Shown here: positions 1 to 8,474 of the stretch, piece after piece
How positions within the stretch are numbered: the first letter of the stretch is position 1
Layout: every line of letters starts with the position of its first letter
Position numbers and translations under genes: made by a program
The notes under the pieces: model-generated
Told to the model about the DNA's origin: nothing
What the model saw: only the letters and a program-made list of their open reading frames with translations
Databases searched by the model: none
NCBI RefSeq assembly: GCF_005519465.1
Contig: NZ_CP027858.1
Location: forward strand, 558,001-622,000
Source: Streptomyces clavuligerus
GTDB lineage: Bacteria > Actinomycetota > Actinomycetes > Streptomycetales > Streptomycetaceae
Direction: 5' to 3'
DNA: 64,000 nucleotides

Positions 1-2
1 AC

Positions 3-173
3 GTCCTTCGCAAGATCGCCGGACACGGGTCCCTGCTCACCACCCAGCGCTACCTCCACCCCGACATGCACAAGATCACCGAAGCGGGTACCGCACTCAC
101 CGCCTACCTCAACCCCGTACGCATGCCGGTCAACCTGCCCGTGTCCCCAGCAGCACCCGGCAGACACCGCTAG
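3..173 (+). CDS. Tyrosine site-specific integrase, 3' end (partial)
   Basis: Only the last 56 codons are inside the window; the gene enters from the left edge. The readable C-terminus begins VLRKIAGHGSLLTTQRYLHPD. This carries the family's conserved His (GH at residues 7-8 of the fragment) and the nucleophilic Tyr (RYLHP, residue 17), the end of the catalytic box of tyrosine recombinases. The protein would cut and rejoin DNA at an attachment site. The stop codon lies 88 bases before the 3' end of a tRNA-Pro gene, the normal layout for actinobacterial integrative elements that insert into tRNA genes. The tail after the Tyr box is proline-rich and variable. Family assignment is firm; which element it belongs to cannot be seen. 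Confidence 0.85.
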   Translation, partial: VLRKIAGHGSLLTTQRYLHPDMHKITEAGTALTAYLNPVRMPVNLPVSPAAPGRHR

Positions 174-179
174 ACCCAC

Positions 180-199
180 TGGTCCCCACATGGTCCCCA
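180..199. repeat. Two 9-bp direct repeats after the integrase gene, possible arm sites
   Basis: TGGTCCCCA occurs twice, separated by two bases, starting seven bases after the integrase stop codon. An 11-bp period is about one helical turn, so two protein copies would bind the same DNA face. Role as integrase or excisionase binding sites is inferred from position only. Confidence 0.4.
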
Positions 200-211
200 A
201 GAAAACGGAAA

Positions 212-241
212 AGGCGGTACCGGATATCTCCGATACCGCCT
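212..241 (-). terminator. Rho-independent terminator downstream of tRNA-Pro
   Basis: AGGCGGTA pairs with TACCGCCT, and inside it CGGA pairs with TCCG around a TATC loop, with one C/A mismatch between the stems. On the minus strand the hairpin is followed by a T-rich run (CCTTTTCCGTTTTC). This fits termination of the tRNA transcript; the hairpin could also stop integrase transcription on the other strand. Confidence 0.7.
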
Positions 242-261
242 ACGACCTGCGAAAACGCTGG

Positions 262-335
<74 letters not shown>

Positions 336-486
336 TTACCCGCCTGACCTGGGCTTTCCCCCTGGCCGAGCGCGCATGAGAACAATACCGCACTTCGACC
401 GGTGGTCACGAACCGCTTCCCGGCGAGCGGGGCGCGTCCAGGGCATTGACCCCCTGTGCGCCCGTATCTACGCTGTGCGACGCAGA

Positions 487-502
487 TGGAAAGCGCTTTC
501 CC
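487..502. promoter_or_regulatory. LacI-type operator palindrome upstream of the ThuA gene
   Basis: GGAAAGCGCTTTCC (488-501) is a perfect 14-bp palindrome with a central CG, the usual form of LacI-family operators. It lies 46 bases before the start codon of the next gene, where a repressor would cover the promoter. A second site with the same 12-bp core occurs at 8285-8300. No LacI-family gene is in the window. Confidence 0.65.
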
Positions 503-547
503 CCGTACTCCGCACGGTCCGCCGCCCACCCAGGACATGGGAGCGCC

Positions 548-3500
548 ATGACCAGTCGCCGCCGCGCAGCACAGTGGACGCCCCGGACGCGCCGCCGGGA
601 CGGGACGGGGCGGCGGGTGGCCCTGGCCGTGGCCGCCGTGGCGGCGCTGCTCGCCGGGCTGGTCGGGCCGGGGCCCGCCCAGGCGCGGGGGACCGGGGCC
701 GCGGCGGCCTTCCGGGTCCTGGTCTTCTCCAAGGTGACGAATTTCGCGCATGCCTCGATCCCTGACGGCATCGCGGCGATCGAGCGGCTCGGGGCGGAGC
801 ACGGCTTCGCGGTGGAGGCGACGGACGACGCCACCGTGTTCGGCGACGCCTCGCTCGCCCGGTTCCAGGCGGTGGTCTTCAACAACACCAACTCCACCCC
901 CGCCTCCGGGGCCCTCCTCGACCCGGAGCAGCGCGCCGCGCTCCAGCGGTACGTCCGGGGCGGCGGCGGCTGGGTCGGGCTGCACTCGGCGTCCGCGAGC
1001 GAGCGGGACTGGCCCTGGTACGAGGGGCTGGTCGGCGCGATCTTCGACAAGCACCCGCCGGTGCAGACGGGACGGATCAAGGTCCTGGACCCGGTGCACC
1101 CCTCCACCCGGGGCCTGCCCGAGCTGTGGGAGCGTACGGAGGAGTGGTACAACTGGCGCACCAACCCCACGGGCAAGGTGCACACCCTCGCCCAGATCAA
1201 GGTGCGGGACGGGATCACCGGGCTGGACGAGGGGGTCGACCACCCCTGGTCCTGGTGCCAGAAGTACGACGGCGGCCGGTCCTGGTACACGGCGGGCGGC
1301 CATGCCCCGGCGGCCTTCCGGGAGCCCGGTTTCCTCCGTCATCTGCTGGGCGGAATCCGCTGGGCCGCCGGAGCCGAGCCCGGGGACTGCACCGCGAGCC
1401 GGACCGGCGCCTTCCAGCGCACCCCCCTGGTCACCGAGGATCTCGCCGACCCCTTCGAGCTGGCCGTCGCCCCGGACCGGCGGGTCTTCTTCATCCAGCG
1501 GACCGGCAAGCTCCGGGTGATCGACCAGCGGACCCTCAAGGTGACCACCGCGCTGGACCTCGCGTACACACCGGACATGACCAACCAGTCGGACGGGCTG
1601 CTGGGGCTGGCACTCGACCCCGGTTTCGCGACGAACCACCGGCTCTATCTGCTCCACTCCGACCGCACCGAGAAACGGCTGAACCTCTCGCGTTTCACCG
1701 TCACCGGGAACACCGTGGACCCCGCGTCCGAGAAGCGGCTGCTCACGATTCCCACCTGGCGGGGCGAGGGCCGGGCCAACTCCCATATGGCCGGTTCGCT
1801 CGCGTTCGACCGGGCGGGGCGGCTCCATGTCGCGACGGGGGACAATACGGACCCCTTCGCCTCCGAGGGCTTCGCCCCGCTGGACGAGCGGCCCGGGCGG
1901 CGGGCCTGGGACGCCCAGGCCACCTCGGCGAACACCGACGATCTGCGCGGTAAGATCCTGCGGATCGTCCCCCGGGACGACGGCAGCTACACGATCCCGG
2001 AGGGGAACCTCTTCCCGCCGGGGACCGAGCGGACCCGGCCCGAGATCTACGCGATGGGGATGCGCAATCCGTTCCGTATCACCACCGACCCGCTGAGCGG
2101 GGCCCTGCTCGTCGCCGACTACGGGCCGGACGCGCGGGCCGCGAAGCCGGACCGGGGCCCCGAGGGGACCGTCGAATACACCAGGATCACCGGGGCGGGC
2201 AACTACGGCTGGCCGTACTGCGTGGGCGACAACACCCCGTTCCACGACTTCGACTTCGCCACCCGCACCCCCGGCCCGGCGTTCGACTGCGCCCGGCCCG
2301 TCAACGACTCGCCCCACAGCACCGGGCTGCGCGAGCTGCCGCCCGCGCAGCCCGCCACGGTCTGGTACACCTACTCCGCGTCGGCGCGCTTCCCGGAGCT
2401 GGGCACGGGCGGCGGCGGGCCGATGAGCGGGCCGGTGTACGACTACGACCCGGCGAACGGCTACCGGACCAAGTTCCCCGAGTCCTTCGAGGGGCGGTGG
2501 CTGGCGTTCGAGCTGACCCGCAAGTGGTTCAAGTCCTTCTCCCTCCAGCGGAACGACCAGAGCTTCAGCGATCCGCGCTTCCCGCCGGTGCGGGCCGGTG
2601 ATCTCCACTCCATCAACACGATCTTCGCGGACATGAAGTGGAACCAGCCCTTCGAAGCCGAGTTCGGTCCCGAAGGGGCGCTGTACGTCATCGACTTCGG
2701 GCTGGGCAGCGGCACCGGGCGCGGCGGCAGCAACGAGGGCGCCGGGATCTACCGGATCGACCACGTCGGCGACGACCGGCTGCCCGAGGCCCGCGCGGCG
2801 GCGGCGCCTGACACCGGGCGGACCCCGCTGACCGTGGCGTTCTCCAGCGCGGGGTCCGGGCTGGCCGATGGGCGGCCGGTCTCCTACGCCTGGGACTTCG
2901 ACGGCGACGGCACCACCGACTCCACCGAGCCCCACCCGACCCATGTCTACCGGACCAAGGGGGCCTGGACGGCGACGCTGACGGTCACCGGACCCGGCGG
3001 GCTGACCGGCTACGCCGTCCGGGAGATCACGGCAGGCAACACCCGTCCGGAGGTGGTCGTGGAGCGGCCCGCCCGGGGCGGGATGTTCTCCTTCGGTGAC
3101 ACCGTCCCGTTCAAGGTACGGGTCCGGGACCGGGAGGACCGCCGGATCGACTGCTCCCGGGTGGTGGTGCAGTCCCAGCTCGGCCATGACAGCCATCTGC
3201 ATCCGCTGGACAACCACACCGGCTGCCGGGGCGAGATCAGGACCGACGCGGGCGAGAGCCACGGCCCCGGCCAGAATCTGTACTACGGGATCAGCGCCCG
3301 CTACGAGGACCGGGGCGCCCCGGGAGCACCCCCGCTCACCGGCTCGTCGGCGCTGACCCTGCACCCGTCGTTCCGCGAGGCCGAGCACCGCACGGCCACC
3401 GGGGGCGAGGGCGGCGGCACGGTCACGGAGAGCCGGGCCGACGCCTCGGGGGGCAAGCGGCTGGGCGGGATCCAGCACGGCGACTGGGTCGCGCTGGACC

Positions 3501-4057
3501 CCGTCTCCCTCACCGGTGTCCGCTCGGTGACGGTGGGCGCGTCCTCCGGCGGCCCCGGCGGTACGGTCGAGTTCCGGGCGGGCGCGCCCGACGGCCCGCT
3601 GCTCGGTTCGGTCGCGATCCCGCCGACGGGCGGCTGGGGGCAGCTCGTCTCCCCCACCACCCCGCTGCGGAACCCCGGTGGCACGGTACGGCTCCACGCG
3701 GTCTTCACCCGCTCCGAGCCGCCGACCGGGCAGGGCGATCTGCTCGCGCTGGACTGGCTGCGCTTCAACGGGCCGGGGGTGGAGCGGCGGCCCGCGGCCC
3801 GGGTGGGGATCGCGGCCGAGCCCGCGGGCGGCGGCGCGCCGCTGACCGTGGCGCTGAGCGGCAGCGTACGACCACGGCCGGGCCGCACGATCGCCGCGTA
3901 CCACTGGGACTTCGGCGACAACTCCCGCCCGGCGGGTCCCGAGGGCCCCACGGCCACCCATGTCTATCCCCGGTCCGGCGCGTACACGGTGGCGCTGACG
4001 GTCACCGACGACCGGGGCGACACCACCACCGCCCAGCTGCCGCTCCGGGTGGACTGA
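548..4057 (+). CDS. Secreted ThuA / sugar-dehydrogenase / PKD / CBM protein
   Basis: This is a large exported protein of 1169 residues. An arginine-rich N-terminus (RRR near residue 5, RTRRR near 15) precedes a hydrophobic signal sequence to about residue 45. The domain order read from the sequence is: ThuA-like domain (about 55-272); PQQ-dependent sugar or sorbosone dehydrogenase beta-propeller (about 292-745); PKD domain with the WDFDGDG motif (about 760-828); a CBM6-like beta-sandwich beginning REAEHRTATGG (about 942-1076); a second PKD domain to the end. This combination suggests binding and oxidising or otherwise processing a polysaccharide outside the cell. The start is chosen because GGGAG lies 5-9 bases upstream and the hydrophobic signal follows. 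A palindromic operator lies just upstream. The substrate is unknown. Confidence 0.88.
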   Translation: MTSRRRAAQWTPRTRRRDGTGRRVALAVAAVAALLAGLVGPGPAQARGTGAAAAFRVLVFSKVTNFAHASIPDGIAAIERLGAEHGFAVEATDDATVFGDASLARFQAVVFNNTNSTPASGALLDPEQRAALQRYVRGGGGWVGLHSASASERDWPWYEGLVGAIFDKHPPVQTGRIKVLDPVHPSTRGLPELWERTEEWYNWRTNPTGKVHTLAQIKVRDGITGLDEGVDHPWSWCQKYDGGRSWYTAGGHAPAAFREPGFLRHLLGGIRWAAGAEPGDCTASRTGAFQRTPLVTEDLADPFELAVAPDRRVFFIQRTGKLRVIDQRTLKVTTALDLAYTPDMTNQSDGLLGLALDPGFATNHRLYLLHSDRTEKRLNLSRFTVTGNTVDPASEKRLLTIPTWRGEGRANSHMAGSLAFDRAGRLHVATGDNTDPFASEGFAPLDERPGRRAWDAQATSANTDDLRGKILRIVPRDDGSYTIPEGNLFPPGTERTRPEIYAMGMRNPFRITTDPLSGALLVADYGPDARAAKPDRGPEGTVEYTRITGAGNYGWPYCVGDNTPFHDFDFATRTPGPAFDCARPVNDSPHSTGLRELPPAQPATVWYTYSASARFPELGTGGGGPMSGPVYDYDPANGYRTKFPESFEGRWLAFELTRKWFKSFSLQRNDQSFSDPRFPPVRAGDLHSINTIFADMKWNQPFEAEFGPEGALYVIDFGLGSGTGRGGSNEGAGIYRIDHVGDDRLPEARAAAAPDTGRTPLTVAFSSAGSGLADGRPVSYAWDFDGDGTTDSTEPHPTHVYRTKGAWTATLTVTGPGGLTGYAVREITAGNTRPEVVVERPARGGMFSFGDTVPFKVRVRDREDRRIDCSRVVVQSQLGHDSHLHPLDNHTGCRGEIRTDAGESHGPGQNLYYGISARYEDRGAPGAPPLTGSSALTLHPSFREAEHRTATGGEGGGTVTESRADASGGKRLGGIQHGDWVALDPVSLTGVRSVTVGASSGGPGGTVEFRAGAPDGPLLGSVAIPPTGGWGQLVSPTTPLRNPGGTVRLHAVFTRSEPPTGQGDLLALDWLRFNGPGVERRPAARVGIAAEPAGGGAPLTVALSGSVRPRPGRTIAAYHWDFGDNSRPAGPEGPTATHVYPRSGAYTVALTVTDDRGDTTTAQLPLRVD

Positions 4058-4120
4058 TGCGGGTGGACCGGCACCCCGCACCGGCCCGTCCGCCGGTGGA
4101 GCGGCCCCCGCACGACGACC

Positions 4121-4180
4121 CATACGGAACGACCTCATACGGAACGAGACCGTGCGGAACGATGCCGTGCGGAACGATGC
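4121..4180 (+). repeat. Four tandem 15-bp repeats between two genes
   Basis: Four 15-base units follow each other: CATACGGAACGACCT, CATACGGAACGAGAC and two identical copies of CGTGCGGAACGATGC, with a fifth partial unit (CGTGCGG). They fill the gap between the ThuA-type gene and the next start codon. Units of 15 would preserve any reading frame, but no gene is convincing here. Function unknown; slippage-prone sequence is the simplest view. Confidence 0.7.
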
Positions 4181-4233
4181 CGTGCGGGCGCGGGACGGCG
4201 TCCCGGCGAGGGACGCGGAAGGGAGCACCGACG

Positions 4234-5142
4234 ATGGACGACGGGCGGGTACCTCCGGCAGGACGAGGGCTCCCGGGCAGACGGGCGGTGCTCGGCACCG
4301 CGCTGGGGACCGCGGCGGCCCTCGCCCTCCCCGCGTCACCCGCGCGGGCCGGTGCGCCGGTCCCCGCCGGGGGCGGCTGCGGACGGCGGCGCATCCCCCG
4401 TTCCGGGATCGGCATGCACCTGTACACCATGCGGACCGCGCTCGCCGCCGACTTCGCGGGCACCCTGGCCCGGCTCGCGGAGATCGGGTACGCCACCGTC
4501 GGCGTGAGCGGTCGGCACGGCCATGGCGCGGAGGCGATCCGGCGGATGCTGGACGCCGCCGGGCTGCGGGCGGTGCTGGAGCACATCGGGTACGACACCC
4601 TGCGGGGCCCGGCGCTGCCGCAGGCGCTGGCGGACCTCCGTACGCTGGGCGCGCGCTGGCCGGTGGTGCCGAGCCTGCCGAGGGCGATGCACACCCCGGC
4701 CGGTTTCCGGGAGGCGGCGCGGGAGTTCAACCGTATCGGCGCCGCGTCCCGGGCCGCCGGGCTCGGACCGCTGCTCTTCCACAACCACGGCTCGGACCAC
4801 GAGGTCGTGGCGGGGGAGCTGCTCTACGACATCCTGCTGGCGGAGACCGATCCGGAGCTGGTCGGCTTTGAACTCGACCTCTACTGGGCGGTCAAGGGCC
4901 GGGCCGACCCGCGGACGCTCTTTCTGCGCCACCCCGGCCGCTTCCCCGCCCTCCATGTCAAGGACATGGCCCCGGACGGCGACATCGCGGACGTGGGCTC
5001 GGGTGTCCTGGACTTCCCCTCGATGTTCGCCACCGCGGCCGACGGCGGGGTGCGGCAGTGGCTCGTCGAGCACGACCGGCCCGCCGACCCGTTCGCGACG
5101 GCGCTCACGAGCCATCGGTATCTCGCGGCGCTGCGGTACTGA
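4234..5142 (+). CDS. Tat-exported sugar phosphate isomerase/epimerase-like TIM-barrel protein
   Basis: The protein has 302 residues. The N-terminus contains GRRAVLG followed by an alanine-rich hydrophobic stretch ending PASPARA near residue 40, a twin-arginine signal. The rest reads as a xylose-isomerase-like TIM barrel: FHNHGSDHE near the middle and FELDLYWA and LHVKDM after it carry the His, Glu/Asp and Lys residues usually found at the metal site. Members isomerise or epimerise sugars. The start is supported by GAAGGGA nine bases upstream. It follows the ThuA-type gene on the same strand, so the two may act on the same exported substrate. The exact reaction is not known. Confidence 0.82.
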   Translation: MDDGRVPPAGRGLPGRRAVLGTALGTAAALALPASPARAGAPVPAGGGCGRRRIPRSGIGMHLYTMRTALAADFAGTLARLAEIGYATVGVSGRHGHGAEAIRRMLDAAGLRAVLEHIGYDTLRGPALPQALADLRTLGARWPVVPSLPRAMHTPAGFREAAREFNRIGAASRAAGLGPLLFHNHGSDHEVVAGELLYDILLAETDPELVGFELDLYWAVKGRADPRTLFLRHPGRFPALHVKDMAPDGDIADVGSGVLDFPSMFATAADGGVRQWLVEHDRPADPFATALTSHRYLAALRY

Positions 5143-5205
5143 GGGACCGGCCGCGCCGGGCCCCCGGGCGCGTTCCCCCGAGCCCGCGCGGACGGGGCAC
5201 CGGCC

Positions 5206-6069
5206 TCAGTCCCCGGTGGACGAGGCTCCGAGCAGGGCCCGGACCCGGGCGGCGGCCGTGTGGAACTCCGGCCGCTCCACGGTGGCCGCGTACTCCCGCA
5301 GGACCGGCAGGCCGACCTCGACGACCTCCGTGATCGTCCCGGGTCTCGGGCTCATCACCACCACCCGGTCGGCGAGCGCGCACGCCTCCGAGATGGAGTG
5401 GGTGACCAGCAGGACCGTGGTCCCGGTCTCCCGCCAGATGCGGTTCAGCTCGGTGTTCATCTGCTCCCGGGTCAGCGCGTCGAGCGCTCCGAAGGGCTCG
5501 TCCATCAGCAGGACGGGCGGCCGGTGCAGCAGCGCCCGGCAGAGGGCGACCCGCTGCTGCATACCGCCCGACAGCTCGTGCGGATAGGCGTCCTCGAAGC
5601 CCTCAAGGCCGGTCATGGCGATCAGCTCGGCGGCCCGGGCGCGGGCGGTCTCCTTCGGCATCCCGCGGATCTCGGCCTGGAGCAGGATGTTCCGCCGGGC
5701 CGAGCGCCACTCCAGCAGGGCGGCGCGCTGGAAGACATAGCCGATGTCATGGCGGGGGCCGTGGACCCGTTCACCCCCGAGGCTCACCTCGCCGCCGGTC
5801 GGCCGCAGCAGCCCCGCGACCAGTTTGAGCAGGGTGGACTTGCCGCAGCCCGAGGGGCCGACGATGGCCAGGAACTCCCCGGCGGCGACGGTGAGACAGA
5901 CCCCGGTCAGCGCGGTGACCTCACGGCGCCGGGTGCGGAAGCGGACCTCCACCCCGTCGATCCCGACCGCGCCGGCCGACGCCCCGCCGCCCGCGCGGCC
6001 CTTCGCCGGACCCTCCCCGGTCGCCCCGTTCCTCGTCACGCTGCCTCCGGTCGTGCCGCCGCCGTCCAC
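5206..6069 (-). CDS. ABC transporter ATP-binding protein, nitrate/sulfonate/taurine type
   Basis: This 287-residue ATPase energises an uptake system. Walker A is GPSGCGKST (about residue 73), the signature is LSGGMQQR, and Walker B is VLLMDEPFGALDALT followed by the H-loop THSISEA. This pattern is typical of SsuB/TauB-like ATPases. The first 35 residues are Gly-rich and specific to this protein. It starts at GTG with GGAG five bases upstream. It is the last gene of a permease, binding protein, ATPase set read on the minus strand, with a 32-base gap from the binding-protein gene. Confidence 0.9.
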   Translation of the reverse strand: MDGGGTTGGSVTRNGATGEGPAKGRAGGGASAGAVGIDGVEVRFRTRRREVTALTGVCLTVAAGEFLAIVGPSGCGKSTLLKLVAGLLRPTGGEVSLGGERVHGPRHDIGYVFQRAALLEWRSARRNILLQAEIRGMPKETARARAAELIAMTGLEGFEDAYPHELSGGMQQRVALCRALLHRPPVLLMDEPFGALDALTREQMNTELNRIWRETGTTVLLVTHSISEACALADRVVVMSPRPGTITEVVEVGLPVLREYAATVERPEFHTAAARVRALLGASSTGD

Positions 6070-6101
6070 GCCATCTCCGTGCCCTCCCGGCTCCCGGCCG
6101 T

Positions 6102-7190
6102 TCAGCCCCGCGGCGCGAGGGCGCCGTCCCAGTACGCGCGGACCGGGCCGGGCTTCTCGACCAGCCCGGCCCGGGTGAAGACATCGATGGTCTGCCGCCA
6201 GTCGGCCTCGGTGTTGACGCCCGGCGCCCTGCCCCGGGTCGCCGGGGTGTTCAGCAGGGTCAGCGTCGTGGCGAACTGCTCCTTGAGCACCTTCGCGGGC
6301 GGCAGTTGCCCGCTCGCGCCCGCCATCGCGGCCACCGCGTCGTCGGGCGCCTTCTTCGCGGCGGCGAACGACTCGCTCACCGCTGCGGCCATCCGCCGGG
6401 CCACCCCGGCGCGCCGGGAGATCAGCCGTTCCCCGGCGACGAGGCCATTGGAGTAGAAGGTGAGCCCGTGCTCCGAGAAGCGCAGATAGCCGACCTTCCG
6501 CCCGGCCTTCTCCTGCATGGTGGGGCCCTGGTCGCTGGCGTAGCCGAGCAGCCCGTCGGTACGGCCCGAGAGCACCGCGGCGATCTTGCCCGCCGGGTCG
6601 GTGTTCTGGACGGTGACATCGGACGCGCTCAGTCCGTTGCGTTCCAGGAAGACGGGGAAGGTTTTGGAGAGCGCGTCCCCCGCGGTGCCCGCGATGGTCC
6701 TGCCCTTGAGGTCGGCGGGGGTGGAGATGTTCTCGGACGCGAAGAACTGCACGGAGGACGGGGTGGTCTGGAGGAAGACCCCGAGACTGCGCACCTTGAC
6801 ACCGGCGTCGACCCCGGCGAGCAGCGCGGGGGTGTCCGTCCAGCCGAAGTCGGTCTGGCCCGCGCCCGTGGCCTGGACCGTCTTCTGGGAGCCCTGACCG
6901 GCCCGGACGGTGAGGTCGATGCCGTGCTTCTCGAAGATCTTCTGCTGTCGGCCGTAGTAGAACGGCGCGTGCTCGCCGTAGGGGTACCAGTTGAGCGTCA
7001 GGGTCACCCGGTCCAGTTTCCGGCCCGACTCAGTGGTGGTGGTCCCACCGCCGTCGTCGCCGCACGCCGTCGCGGTCAGCAGCAGGGACAGGACGGATAC
7101 CACGGACACCGCGGACGCCCTGGGCAGGGGACGCGGGGCGGAGGTACGGGATGCGCGGCCGGTGGGCGCTGAGCGCGCGGTCACGGTCAT
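6102..7190 (-). CDS. ABC transporter substrate-binding lipoprotein (SsuA/THI5-like)
   Basis: The 362-residue protein has a lipoprotein signal: a hydrophobic stretch ends in LTATAC, with the lipidated Cys near residue 43. The mature part starts with VTLTLNWYPYGEHAPFYYG and contains GIDLTVRAGQGS and KTVQATGAGQTDFGW, typical of the NMT1/THI5 family that binds pyrimidines, sulfonates or aromatic acids. It would sit on the outer face of the membrane and deliver ligand to the permease encoded upstream. GGAAGGA supports the ATG start. The ligand cannot be read from sequence; the neighbouring enolase-family gene suggests a carboxylic acid. Confidence 0.88.
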   Translation of the reverse strand: MTVTARSAPTGRASRTSAPRPLPRASAVSVVSVLSLLLTATACGDDGGGTTTTESGRKLDRVTLTLNWYPYGEHAPFYYGRQQKIFEKHGIDLTVRAGQGSQKTVQATGAGQTDFGWTDTPALLAGVDAGVKVRSLGVFLQTTPSSVQFFASENISTPADLKGRTIAGTAGDALSKTFPVFLERNGLSASDVTVQNTDPAGKIAAVLSGRTDGLLGYASDQGPTMQEKAGRKVGYLRFSEHGLTFYSNGLVAGERLISRRAGVARRMAAAVSESFAAAKKAPDDAVAAMAGASGQLPPAKVLKEQFATTLTLLNTPATRGRAPGVNTEADWRQTIDVFTRAGLVEKPGPVRAYWDGALAPRG

Positions 7191-7229
7191 GGCGGGTCCT
7201 TCCCGTCGGCGTGGGGGGGGGTACGGGCC

Positions 7230-8096
7230 TCAGTAGGCGGTGGTGCCGGTCCGGGGGTCGCGGCGGCTGGCGTGCCACGGGAGCAGCAGCCGTTCGGCGG
7301 CCTCCACCAGGACGAAGAGGACGACGCCGATCAGGGACATCACCAGGAGCGCGGCGAAGAGCATCGGAGTGTCCAGATTTCCGTTGGCCTGGAGGATGAC
7401 ATAGCCGAGCCCTTCGTCGGCCCCGACGAACTCGCCGACGACGGCGCCGGTCACGGCGAGGGTGACGGCGACCTTGAGCCCGGAGAACAGATGCGGCAGC
7501 GAGGCGGGGAAACGTATCTTCACAAAGGTCTGCCAGGGTCTCGCCCCCATGGTCGCGGAGAGCTGGAGCATCTCCGGATCGACCGCCTTGAGCCCGGTCA
7601 CCATGGAGATGACGACGGGGAAGAAGGCGATCAGCACCGCGATGAGGATCTTGGGCGCGATCCCGAAGCCGAGCCAGACCACGAAGAGCGGGGCGATGGC
7701 GATCTTGGGGATGACCTGGGCGAAGAGCAGGACCGGGTAGAGCGTCTTCTCGACGGTGGGCGAGGAGACCATGACCACGGCGGAGAGCACCCCGACGGCC
7801 ACGGCGATCCCGAAGCCCAGCAGGGTCTCGTAGGTGGTGACCCAGGTGTGCCGCCAGAGGTGGTCGGCCTCGCCGGTGAGGACGTCGAACGTGGCGCCGG
7901 GCGAGGGCACCAGATAGGGCTCGACGAGTTCGGCCGCGGCGGTCGCCCACCAGGCCGCGCAGCAGACCAGCAGCAGGGCCGCGGGGCGCCAGCTCCGTCC
8001 GGCGGCGCGGGCGAGCCGTTCCCCGGCCGTGGGGCCCTTGCGGCGGGCGGCTCCGGGCGCGTCCCGGGGCGCTCCTTCGGCGGCGCTCTGGCTCAC
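7230..8096 (-). CDS. ABC transporter permease, SsuC/TauC type
   Basis: This 288-residue membrane protein has about six hydrophobic segments (for example ALLLVCCAAWWAT and LLGFGIAVAVGVLSAVV). The EAA-like loop reads LQLSATMGARPWQTFVKIRFPASLP and docks on the ATPase. I prefer the GTG start because GGAG lies six bases upstream. Longer frames reach back across the operator at 8285-8300, which would put the operator inside the gene. It is the first gene of the transporter operon. Confidence 0.88.
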   Translation of the reverse strand: MSQSAAEGAPRDAPGAARRKGPTAGERLARAAGRSWRPAALLLVCCAAWWATAAAELVEPYLVPSPGATFDVLTGEADHLWRHTWVTTYETLLGFGIAVAVGVLSAVVMVSSPTVEKTLYPVLLFAQVIPKIAIAPLFVVWLGFGIAPKILIAVLIAFFPVVISMVTGLKAVDPEMLQLSATMGARPWQTFVKIRFPASLPHLFSGLKVAVTLAVTGAVVGEFVGADEGLGYVILQANGNLDTPMLFAALLVMSLIGVVLFVLVEAAERLLLPWHASRRDPRTGTTAY

Positions 8097-8284
8097 GGTC
8101 GGCTCCTGGAGGTCTCCCACGCGGCCACGGACGTGGGCGCGGCGGTGCGGTCGCGGTGCGCACGGCGAGCGGTGCGGCGCGCTGCCCCGGAGCCGTCCCG
8201 GGAGCCGCCCGGACCCGCTGCGGCCCTGGCCGGTACGCGCCCTGTCGATCGGTACGGAGGTCGGCGATGATGGGAAAACGCCTT

Positions 8285-8300
8285 CAGAAAGCGCTTTCTG
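8285..8300. promoter_or_regulatory. LacI-type operator between divergent transporter and enolase genes
   Basis: CAGAAAGCGCTTTCTG is a perfect 16-bp palindrome. It shares the 12-bp core GAAAGCGCTTTC with the site at 488-501. It lies 188 bases before the permease start and 174 bases before the enolase-family start, so one protein could control both directions. The rest of the 8097-8474 gap shows no gene. Confidence 0.65.
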
Positions 8301-8474
8301 ACCGTGTATCGCCACGCTAGTGACTGGCTGGACACACGGTCAAGAGGGCGGAGTCCCCGGGTTTCGGCACGCCCTGGACGCCCCGGGCACCGGCCGGGCG
8401 GCGGGCCGCCGGACTCCGGCGCGGCGCGCGGGGGCGGCCGTCCGCACGGCGCGGACGGCGGACGAGAGGAGCCG

